Positions 49,566 to 59,784 of a stretch of 64,000 bases of DNA are shown piece by piece. Positions within the stretch are counted from its first letter, which is position 1, and each line of letters opens with the position of its first letter. Under the pieces are notes generated by a model, which ran no database searches, had not been told where the DNA came from, and was given only the letters and a program-made list of their open reading frames with translations. The stretch is from Vespa crabro (lineage: Eukaryota; Arthropoda; Insecta; Hymenoptera; Vespidae), in contig NC_060962.1 in NCBI RefSeq assembly GCF_910589235.1, forward strand, positions 2,868,232 to 2,932,231. The letters run 5' to 3'. The position numbers and the translations under genes are program-made.

Positions 49566-49900
49566 CTTTATAAACGGATTTATTTCGACGAGTGAATGCA
49601 AAGGCACTATACCATTGAAAAGCAAGCTACCATTGACTTTCCTATCATTTGTTTTTCCTTTTTATTTTCATTTCTAAGATAAATTAACTTATCTTAATTC
49701 TTTCATTTCTTTTTTTGTCATTAGATACGTTATGTTACTTAGAAAGATAGTTATACATTTTATAATATATGTACAAATATCTATCGATGATTTTGTTTTT
49801 TTTTTTTTTTTTATATTTTTTACGAGTAGAAAAAAAGAATTATATGCCTGCTCATTTATTTTGATTAGCAATTGAATAAATATATTTGGTTTTGTAATTT
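49566..49900 (+). other. Tm7sf3: TM7SF3 3' UTR with AATAAA at 49875-49880
   Basis: A canonical AATAAA lies 310 bases after the stop codon and is followed by a T/G-rich stretch (TATTTGGTTTTGTAATTTTGTTTAG), the usual arrangement of a polyadenylation site. The segment also holds a run of about fifteen T near 49797-49812. Confidence 0.6.
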
Positions 49901-52900
49901 TGTTTAGGTTTCTTATTAACGAAATATGATATTATATCACTTACCTACAATTTTACATTAAAAGGTTAATGTGATAAACGATCGAGATGCAAAATACGTT
50001 ATTGTGTTATCGCAATATATTTATACGAAAAACGATGATATCGCAAACAAATGTGATCAAAACAAATATATATGTTTATGTCATTAACGCGTACTCACTT
50101 CGATATTCACAGTCTTCTCTTCCTTGTTCCAACAAGTGCACTCGAAAGTTTGCAATCTATATATTCTTTAATGCAATGATGTGGGTAAAGAATGTGACTC
50201 TGTTAGGATTAAAATGAAATAACATTTATTGGAATCGAGACAGTGACAGCTAACAATGGTTCTAATTTCCTACTACTTACAATCTTAAAGGTAATCACAG
50301 CAACAATATTATCTCATTATTCACAACACTTACATTGGATTACGGTCGTATTAATATATATGCATATACGTACGTAATATTTTATATACATTTTTATTAT
50401 TTCTCGTTAATAAATTTGCTTACATTCGTACACTGTATTCATTACTAGTATCATTATTACAGATAAGAGAAGTGTTATGTGACCACTTCCACGTCATGTT
50501 TATTTAAATTACTTGCTGATAATCGTGGGAAAGAGATAATAATGCCGTTCGATTGGATATTGAAAAAAGAAAAAATATAAAAATAATCGAGTTACGAAGT
50601 GAAATGTGGAAAAATCTTCTTTGCCCTATTAGAGCGATTAGAGAGAAATTTACGATAATAATCTGTGCAGAGAGCGAGCAAACGAGAACAATTCGAAGTT
50701 TCTCCCGGACATATATAAAGACGCAGAAGTGGTACTTACATAGTGAAATCAAAACGTACGTAAATGTCTCGAAACGATGGACAAAATTGATAAGGGACCT
50801 CGATTTGAAGATTTTTGAACGTGTTATTTTGAAAAAGATGACAAATGAACAAAATGGAAATAGTAAAAGTATCGTAAAAAGTAACGACCGACAAATTCTA
50901 TCTACGGATCTACGATCTGTGCTCGCTTCTGTCCCTGCTTCTATCCTTTTTAATTTTATTTTTTTTTCCAAAAATATAAATTTACTAGAGAGATAATGTA
51001 CATTATGATTCCACGGTCGAGCGTATTAAACGCGTCGCGTAATAAAAGCGCTTTATGATGATCGAAAGAGAAAGAGAAAAGTTTGCGAGTCTACGAGAAA
51101 ATATCGTTCGATTCGTTTCCTCTACACTTTTTACAGAACTTGATGGGGTAGATAGGAAAAGGTAATGGGGAATGGTCGCGATGGCGATGATCGATAGGAC
51201 AAACGTTATTATGTTTGACATGTCGTTAACTTCTTAACACAAACGTATAGGTATTCTTTGTGATTAATTATTGACCGTATGACAAATTGTAAGTGCTTTT
51301 TTGCTATATTTATTACAAAGTTCGATTCGTCGTAGCCCTTTCCAGACGTTTTTGGCGAGAACTCGCGGCTTTGTTTCTCGGTACGTGATCGTCGACAATC
51401 GAGAGAGCTTTCGTACAAATCGTTGGGGAAAAAAAGGAAGAAGGGATGAAAAAGAGAAAAAGAGAGAGAGAGAGAGAGAGAGTGAGAGACGAGAGCAGTC
51501 TGGATCGTTTAAAATTCGAAATAAATACGTCGTCGTTGGCTCGTCGGCTTTTACACCGTTTCCGCATCGGACTCGGGGATCGATGGACTAATTATTCACC
51601 GCGTGGCACTCAATTAGCAAAAAAACGCGTTGTTTCGTTCTGCTTTGTGCATCATTAAAAACATTCGGTCGAATCAACCACGTCGCATCCATCGTCACGA
51701 ATCTCCAACGGAAGTTACAGGTGGTTGCCGGATAGGACGACATATTTATTTTTGCTCGCGCGCGCAATAGAATTTCACTTTCCCGTTGAATATTTAAACC
51801 GGACTGTGCGGTGAATTAGAAAATGCGATCGAACGATAGATTTCGACTTCGTGGAAGGAAGCTTCTTTCTTTAAAATGCGCGCGATTGAACTCCGTGATT
51901 GTGACGTTAATTAAAAGAAAATGACCCGCGCGAATTTGTTCGCCGATGCGGAAATCAATATCGTTCCTAGATCCTTTTGCGGAAATTTTCGGAATTTTCC
52001 GTTCGAATACGCTTCGACGATCACAAGAGAACAACGATGATCGCGCGTACGATTTTAAGCCACGGTTCTTAACGTCTGAATTTATAGCGACGATCGATGT
52101 TTCATATATTTTTGTTCTTTCTTCTTCATTCGTTCGTTTCTCTTAACTACAACGTATATACAGTATGCCGATGATTATCGCTAATTTACATGTCTACAAT
52201 CTACCGAGAGTAACAAATGCTATTTTACAATCAGCTTTATACAAGAAGAAATGTCGAGATTAGGAATTGAAGGGATTAGGTGAGGGAGAAGATATTATTT
52301 GTCAAAGGAAAAACGGAAAACGAGAAAAAAGATCGACTATCAAAATCCGATGCGAAAATGTCGAGCATTTTTTCCAATCATTATTTCGAAAAATAATGCT
52401 TCGAGGATCTTTCTATCGCAGAACTTGGACGTCGATTCTCTAGACCGTTTCACGAGTTTTATAAAGCTACGGATTTACGGATTCGTCTTATTAAATAAGA
52501 TAGCTCGAACGAAACGATCGAGCTATCGATTGGATTTCTACGAATGATTGGTAACATCGAATGTTTTCGAGTTAAATAAAAAAAAAACTTGCGGTTTGAA
52601 AACGCATACGTACGTTCGTTCGTTTTTGTTGGTTTTGAGTTTCATTAAAAAAAAAGAGAAAAAAAAGAAGAAAGAAAAAAAGAGAAAAGAAAAAAGTTTA
52701 CCCTGTGATTAAACGTCGACGTGTCAACAAAAATTTTGCGATAAATGCACAATTCGTGCCAAGTTTGTAACCTGATCTTTCCTTCTTGTCCCGTTCGGAG
52801 TTATTAAATTACGTGTACTCTCTTTCTTGGCATAATTCATCTCGTCGACGCACCGTCATTGCGATGAGTTTCGCATTTTTTAATGAACCGATAAGAAACA

Positions 52901-53775
52901 AATGTTCCTCGACATTTTCACGATTTCCCTTTAAAAATTTTCTGTTATAAAAGTCATGCGATGAACTTGTTCGAAATTTTCTACGTACATATTATCATTA
53001 AGTCATTAGAAATGAGTAACTAATATTGATTTTTGATCGGTTCAACTTGATAAAATGACGATAACATTTAATACTCCTCTACGTAAAAACATTACTTTAT
53101 GACAAAAAAGAAACGCTCAAGGCTACGGGCAAATCGATTGAAATGATTCGAATCGGTTATTTCAATGCAATTCCGGTGTATCATCGAAAAAAAGTTCTTT
53201 CCAATGCGATGATGTGTGTCTTAATTTATATAATATCGTGAACGGTGAAATATACCCTGTGTGACCCGGGTCATGCGTATACAATCTACGAGATCTAGAC
53301 GATACACGGATGATCGTCACAGAGACATCGATATTTTCGAAAAAGTTCAATCTTAAAAACGCAGGTAACTTTGTATCGTTGATCCGATAAAATCGAATTG
53401 ATTTAAAAATAAAGAAATATCTACTATAGCTATCAACGTAGATATTTCTTTAACATATACATCTTTTTCTAAAAGGAATGATATAAATAATTAAAGAAGG
53501 ATTCGTCGAAATAAAGCTGAAGATAAAAAGAAGACAAAAAATTAATGATGATTAAGAAACGTCTCACCGATCAACGATGCAAAGTCCTCCGAATTCGGTG
53601 CGAGTAGATGAAAAAAGTAGGTGAGGTATCCGGTTCGAGGACGTCATCAGTGCCGAGTAACGTTTCGAGGCCTCGCTTGACAGGAAAATATCGTAAGTCT
53701 TAGAAAAAGGTCTTTCTCGCTGTGGATAGAAGTCTCGATGAATTCTCGATGATTCTCTCGGTATTTTTCTTTCTT

Positions 53776-53830
<55 letters not shown>

Positions 53831-53886
53831 CTTTCTCTCTCTCTCTTGAAAGATAAAGAGAGTGTCGCAATGATGCGTCTCGTTCA
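49901..53886. other. Intergenic region between convergent TM7SF3 and toy, probably including toy 3' UTR
   Basis: No gene is recognised. The sequence is AT-rich with islands of intermediate composition (about 51,300-52,100). Possible toy polyadenylation signals on the minus strand are ATTAAA at 53072-53067 and AATAAA at 51750-51745; neither can be confirmed. A GA tract lies at 51459-51490 and a TC array at 53761-53846. Frames open on both strands occur at 50504-50996 and are listed as a finding. Confidence 0.6.
53761..53846. repeat. TC microsatellite, 3' side of toy terminal exon
   Basis: CTTT units grade into TC runs with TTT interruptions. With the array at 54257-54349 it brackets the toy terminal exon in the same orientation. 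Confidence 0.9.
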
Positions 53887-54090
53887 CTCACTGGTATCGG
53901 AGGTATGTACGGGGGTCGTTGCCGGCGTGCTGCTCGGCTGTTGCTGTTGCTGAGATGCCGTCGGTGGTTGCGTCGGTATGCCGAGACTGGCTAAAAGCGG
54001 TCTCGAAACGGCACCTGGTGTGACCGTCGGTGGTGGCGGGCTCTCCTGCCCCACGAGCAAGCTCGCGGGCGGGAACCCGAATAGCTGGGA
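53887..54090 (-). other. toy: Open in-frame extension after the toy stop codon (68 codons)
   Basis: Directly after WPRLQ-TGA the same frame has no stop until TGA at 53886-53884. The 68 codons read SQLFGFPPASLLVGQ, ESPPPPTVTPGAVSR, PLLASLGIPTQPPTAS, QQQQQPSSTPATTP, VHTSDTSE. The glutamine run uses alternating CAG and CAA. A donor-like GTGAGT overlaps the second stop, so a 3' UTR intron is an alternative. Another frame is also open here (53888-54109), so openness alone is weak evidence. Confidence 0.35.
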
Positions 54091-54179
54091 TCACTGGAGC
54101 CGAGGCCAATAGCTGCCAGTCAGGTCCGGAGTCTGGGATGGTATCTGCACCGGTACCGATACGCCTGCCGATATTACAC
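54091..54179 (-). CDS. toy: toy terminal coding exon (WPRLQ-stop)
   Basis: The acceptor ATGTTTCAG at 54180 joins in phase 1, completing Gly, and the exon reads VISAGVSVPVQIPSQTPDLT, then GSYWPRLQ and TGA at 54093-54091. This is the conserved Pax6 C-terminus (human VSVPVQVP, YWPRLQ). The same frame stays open for another 68 codons after the TGA. Confidence 0.93.
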
Positions 54180-54287
54180 CTGAAACATATTCAAGGTCGA
54201 TCACTTGCTTTATCTTCCTTTTGTCTCATGTAAAACGACCTTCCTTTCCCTAATTTCTCTCTCTCTCTCTCTTTTTCTCTTTCTCTC

Positions 54288-54352
<65 letters not shown>

Positions 54353-55295
54353 ATTTCTTTTTTTTTCCTTTTTATTTACTTTTTTATTCGGATAAAACTC
54401 GAAGGTCTCGAAGGATTTCTTACGAACAGAGAACGTTTAACTCACGTACTATTTACTGATATTAATCTTTCGATTGACAAATGATTAGAACTTTTTCAGA
54501 TAAACCGTACGTATAATTACAGAACCATCAATCGTAGTTGCTTCAATCGTAGAATTAATCCGACAAACGTGGCAACGTGAAATTAATCCAATATTATACT
54601 ACTTCGAACATTCTCGTCTACGTTTATAAATATTATGTATAAGCTATTTCTTTTTCTTAGTTAGTCGTTTATATTTAAACATTAGACTGAATATGATCAA
54701 GAATTTTTGTATAATTATATTCCTTAAAGTAACTTTGTTAAAACAAAATATATTAGTTAATATTATCTCATAATATAAGACTTCTTAGATTGGAGATATC
54801 TATTACGTTACTTTCAAAATAATTATAAATACATTTCTATGAAATATGACGAGACAATTGTGTGCGTAACATCTAACGAAGATACATTGAACATTATTTA
54901 TTTCAATATAATAAAAGTTTCGAAACGAATCTCTCGGAATTATCCTTTCAAAAATTCAACCAGAAGAAAAAGAAAAGTTCTACCCTGGATGCATGCATTA
55001 ACCTTCATTACGTTGATGCAAGAAGGTAGAAAAAGCGAGAATATTCCCAACGGTGAACGGTGTCTTCACCACAACCGACTACTTAACTATGAAAACGTGC
55101 TTCTCTTTGCAGAGACATAGGTGCCGAAGGAAGGAGAAAAAGACAGATAGAAGAAAGACAGAAAATAAGGTGCAATGATAACGAGAGCGTTGTAGAAATC
55201 TCTGGCGTTGGCGCACGTAAAGCGATTATGAAGGATAATGGCGTGTAAGAAGAGAAAAAAGGAGGGAAAGATAGACGCCGTGTTACAAGAGAAAG

Positions 55296-55373
<78 letters not shown>

Positions 55374-55601
55374 AAAGAAAGAGCGGAAAAGAGAGTAGGA
55401 AAAGAAGGCCGCGCGTGTTCCGCAGTATTCCACCATTCTACATCGTTCCACTCCATTCCTGTAGGTACGCCGCGCACCCCCGTATTTCCTCCCCTTTGGG
55501 TTCGCACGTTATTGAGCGCTCGCCCAGCCGAGGCGAGACCCAACCCATCCACATCCTCTGTTCACCCCTGTACATTCTGACGAGAGTGAGAACGAGAGAG
55601 A

Positions 55602-55646
<45 letters not shown>

Positions 55647-55847
55647 AAAAGCGAGTAGAAGGGATAGAAGAGAAGGGTAAGTAGGGAGGAAGAGAGATAC
55701 AGGACGAAGAGGATCGACCCTCGACGGCTTTCGTTAAACGGGAGAGGGGTGAGAAATAGAGATGGATAGAGAAAATGAGAGGAAGACAGAGAGAAAGAGT
55801 GAGTGAGCGAGTAAGCGAGCGAGTGAGTGAGTGAGTGAGAGAGAGAA

Positions 55848-55890
<43 letters not shown>

Positions 55891-56073
55891 AAGTCGAGAA
55901 AATGGAAAATTCAGGAGCTCTACGTCGACGGGGGTGGAAAACCGCCGAACATCCCATTCTTCGATTCAGCCCGCCGGCGCCATGCGAGATTTGTTTTAAA
56001 ATCCTTTTACAATTCCGTGGGCGAGCGTCGACCCGCGTGCTATAACCACTTGGACCACCCCTCGCTCTTCTAG

Positions 56074-56137
<64 letters not shown>

Positions 56138-56690
56138 CTCTCAGAGAACGGGGTTTGGTCTATGTAGATTGCGTGCAAAGAGGCTCCCAGGTAATCCTCG
56201 CCGCTTTATTTTGCACTCGACACTGAGCGCAAAAAAGAAAAAGAAATAGAGAGGAAGCGACGATTCGTGAATAACGAAGAAAATTCGAAACAAAAACGGA
56301 CTCGACTGTGTTCAACTCTCTCGTAGGAAGGAATCTCCTTGTTCTTCGACGTGAGTTTTTTTCCTTCTTTTTTTTCCTTTTTAGTATTCGACTTATTCCA
56401 ATATTTTAAGATATCCTAAAAATATTCCTTGTCGGAAAGGCCCACGCGAATGTTTCTTTTCTAAACAATGCAACATCGATTTAACGCATATTAAAAAAAA
56501 AGAAAAGAAAAGAAAAAAGAAGCAGATGAATAGGATATCATTAACGGTACGTAGGAAATAATTAAAGGTATTGAATACACGCGTGGAAGTGCAGATAATA
56601 GATTCACCGGCACGATTATTCACAATGTCATTGGGAGTGATAAAAATGAAGGATATATTTCATGGATATGAAGCATAGCGGTATTCTCTT

Positions 56691-56725
<35 letters not shown>

Positions 56726-58897
56726 GTCCCTTTTCATGGAAAATAGCTCTCTCGGTTAATAGACGCCGAAATGGTTGAAAGCTTACGACATAAAATTAGC
56801 AACACCCCGAAACTCTCCGGAGATACGAAGCGAGAGATCAAATATCCAGAGATAAAGTGCTAAAATAAAAGAGACAATGAGACGCAACCGAGAAGGTTAA
56901 GCGAATGAACGATGCGGCACGCACGCGTTATTATACGAATGCGAGGAATTCTTAGATTGAATTGACGAGCGAATAAAAATTTAATGTATCATTCAAGCGA
57001 ACTACTAGAGAACCTTATGCAATATCTTAGTGAAAACTGAATCTTTCTTTTATTGCGTTCACATTGCTACTAATGCCTTTTATTTAATTTCGAATTCCAC
57101 GAAATAACTGTGATTAGTGTTTGAAAAAATGGATATTCATAAAATGAAAATAGTCATAAAAATGTCGTCAAATGAAATCCGGTTTAATGGCCGTTTATTC
57201 TTTCTTTTTTATATTTTCCAATCGGTTCTTGCAACGTGTAAACGAAAGTGGAACTCGCAAGAAAATTCGAGCGATCGACGTTTTTGGAAGAACCGCTGTA
57301 TCATTGCAAGCTCAAACTGCGATGAATATCGGAGATACCGTATTCGTTATCGCGCGATACTCACACACGTGCGGGTATGCTCACCGACGACGTTCGCCGC
57401 TGATAAAATCAGCGAACGGGGGCCGTGCGGGAAATCGAAACGGTAATTTCGTTTCAGTTTCGAATCCAGTTTACAGCTAATCTGCTTTGAAACTAGGGTG
57501 TAATGCAAACACGACAAATATTGACCTACTCAAAATAGTTGCGAATTCGCATTTGTAAGAGTGAAGAGGAGAGGATACTCATCGAACGATTTTCGTCCAT
57601 CGCTGAAACAAAATGATATCTTTAAAATCATTGCGTGCGAATTCTCCGTTTCGTCACGGATGCGTTAATTATTCTATTATGGTTTTCTCTGTCAACGAAT
57701 CTATGTCAATATAGTTAAATTCTTCCCTAATTCTCGTTAACAAGCGGAACGATGAATACAATCGATGTTTGTTGTTCCTGACGAAAGATGAACAGACGAA
57801 CAGTATAATGTAAGTAATATAAATATATAGAATAGAAAGAATAGTACAGTATAGATATGTTATATATATGCAAAAGATGACAAAATTGTTCAAATAAAAT
57901 ATTAAAAGAAGATCCGTAGAAAATAATACTACTCTCCATTCAGTCATGGATTATATTTAACCTTTCGTATTATATGGTTCATTCAAAAAATTAAAATATG
58001 TAAAAAAATTTTTTTTTATAGCAACCTCAATTAAACTTTAGAAACAAGTAAGAAGTAAAATAAAATGGATAATCATGAATACTTATATAAGTCAATAGAA
58101 AACTTACCAGTCGCGGTCGAGGTCGTCGGCTGATAGGGCGCACCACCTGGTCCCGCAGGTTGGCCACCCGGCGTGGTGGGGGTACCACCATGGGAGGTTG
58201 GAATACCACGATGGGGTTGCGAATGCGCAGTGCTGTGTGCGTGAGTGTAAGACTGCGTGAGCGAGTGAAGTGGCTCGTGGAACACGTACGCCGGGTATCC
58301 CTCGGCTCGTTGCTGAAGGCAGCTTCCACCCATTGACCCGCCCAGACTACCCGACATTGAACTGACATCAGAGAGAAAATCCACGATGGGGTGTTGAAAA
58401 TAATTCGCCTTTTAGACGTTTACCAAACTTTTCAATAAGATTCGTTACGCTCGTTACATCGTTTTAAAGGACACTTACCCTATTATTACCCAAGTTATTG
58501 ATACCTAATTTATACCAAAATTAATTTATTTAAACCTTTTTTGAAAACTTGAATACTTACCGATATCGAAATATTACATTTATGTAATGGTAATTTTTTA
58601 CTTTACTTTTTAAGATATATGTATATATACATAGACACGTTAAATGCAAACGAAGTTTTTATTAACTAACCTGTAAGTATCAGGCATAGTAGCAATTGGC
58701 TGTGGTATCGAAGAGTACATGGCGTTGAATCCAGCGTTTAGAGGCAAACGTGGAGTAGCCGGTGTCGCTGCGGGAGGTGCGGCACTGCTACTACCACCCC
58801 CACTTCCACCACCGACTACCTGATCGACGGCCGCTCTTCTCTGGTTTCGCAACTTTTCCTCTCGACGCCACTTTGCCCTGCGATTACTGAACCACAC
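54091..58897 (-). CDS. toy: Pax6 (twin of eyeless-like), three 3'-terminal coding exons
   Basis: Pax6 proteins are paired-domain plus homeodomain transcription factors at the top of the eye-specification network; in Drosophila, toy acts upstream of eyeless. The three exons join in phase to 190 codons including the stop. They start at the classic homeodomain intron (Q|V) with VWFSNRRAKWRREEKLRNQ, the Pax6 recognition helix and C-terminal arm. A Gly/Ser/Ala/Pro linker follows, then MYSSIPQPIATMPDTY, SCLQQRAEGYPAYVFHEPL, and the C-terminus VISAGVSVPVQIP with DLTGSYWPRLQ. The last two blocks resemble toy and are not expected in eyeless, which lacks the YWPRLQ end. The paired domain and homeodomain helices 1-2 are upstream. 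I found no such exon in 58,898-64,000, so the intron is probably longer than 5.1 kb. Confidence 0.92.
54257..54349. repeat. TC microsatellite, 5' side of toy terminal exon
   Basis: An imperfect then near-pure TC array, reading as a purine (GA) tract on the toy strand about 80 bases before the acceptor. Confidence 0.9.
55297..55365. repeat. TA-GA compound microsatellite
   Basis: A pure TA run of about 30 bases switches directly to a GA run of about 35 bases. Confidence 0.9.
56078..56141. repeat. TC-CG compound microsatellite
   Basis: A TC run of about 45 bases is joined directly to eight or nine CG units (CGCGCGCGCGCGCGCG), then CTCTCAG. Confidence 0.92.
58108..58361 (-). CDS. toy: toy exon, PST-rich transactivation region
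   Basis: The acceptor GATGTCAG at 58362 joins the previous exon in phase 2 to give DTYSSMSGSLGGS. The exon continues CLQQRAEGYPAYVFHEPLHS, then a His/Ser/Pro/Gly-rich stretch (HAHSTAHSQPHRGIPTSHGG) and TTSTATG at the donor G|GTAAGT (phase 1). Composition fits the Pro/Ser/Thr-rich activation domain of Pax6. Confidence 0.91.
58671..58897 (-). CDS. toy: toy exon with homeodomain helix 3
   Basis: The acceptor TTGCAG is followed at once by GTG TGG TTC, so the exon begins with the recognition helix VWFSNRRAKWRRE. The rest is linker (GGGSGGGSSS, PPAATPATPRLPL) and NAMYSSIPQPIATMPDTY. The donor is AG|GTTAGT, phase 2. The open frame runs past the donor as intron. Confidence 0.92.
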
Positions 58898-59667
58898 CTG
58901 CAACCGGTGAAACCATACGGTGCCTCTGTCACGATAAATGCGTTATTCCCCGCGATTCGCCTTTCTTCTATCTTTCTCTCCCTCTCTCTTTCTCTCTTTT
59001 TCTCACACACACACACACACATATACGTATACACTTTCTTTCTCTCTTTCTACTTTTTTTATTTTGTATCTCCATCTTTCATCTTCAATCTCTTCCTTTC
59101 TCTCTGTCTCTTGCAAACAAGCATGCACACCCACACTCGCACTTCTTCCTCTTTCTCGTACTCTCTTTACTCTTTGCTTCCTTACTTTCGAATTAATATT
59201 TTAGGTTATTAGAGGTGTTTCTTTTCAATATATTTTTACGCTCATTGATTCTACTTTCTTTTTTTTTTAAATACTATTTCTGCTGTTTCTTTTTTTTGTA
59301 TGAAATTCAATCTCGCGTAGTTTATTAATTGCAATTAAATGATCGAGAAATTGAATTTCTCCTGCTCGATTGTGTTACTCTCGCGTTACAAATGGTGACA
59401 TAAATGTTAATGATTTACGAGAGGTTTACAAAACTTTGTATCGAAATTATTAAAAACAAAATGAATGGAGGAGAGTGGAATGAAACTATCATTTTGCTCT
59501 TCACTCATATTACTAGATTTGTAGTGATCGTGCTTATCGGGTAACTTACTTTTCAACCTCTTGAAAGTTCCAATACAACGAACAAAAAAAGAATTTTCTC
59601 GTTCGCAAAAAAATGGAAACTAGGAGGAATATGGTTTGAAGGAATCGAAGTTTTACCTATTCTCTCT

Positions 59668-59670
59668 TGT

Positions 59671-59701
<31 letters not shown>

Positions 59702-59730
59702 TTCTTTCTCTTTCTGTCTGTCTATCTGTC

Positions 59731-59781
<51 letters not shown>
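59668..59781. repeat. TC/CTGT compound microsatellite
   Basis: Two TC runs are separated by a TTTCTGTCTGTCTATCTGTC block, in the upstream toy intron. Confidence 0.9.

Positions 59782-59784
<3 letters not shown>

Larger units (their letters stand above)
54180..58107 (-). other. toy: Last toy intron (3.9 kb)
   Basis: No additional exon is recognised. It contains TC arrays (54257-54349, 56685-56726), a TA-GA compound repeat (55297-55365), GA arrays (55594-55642 and about 55756-55892) and a TC-CG tract (56078-56141). Unique CpG-rich patches lie at about 55,400-55,560 and 55,910-56,060 and could be regulatory (inference). Confidence 0.6.

Noticed and set aside
53888..54109. Minus-strand frame overlapping the toy stop (MASAPVIPAIRV...)
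   Set aside because: Out of frame with the conserved Pax6 C-terminus; Arg/Thr-rich shadow of the other open frame.
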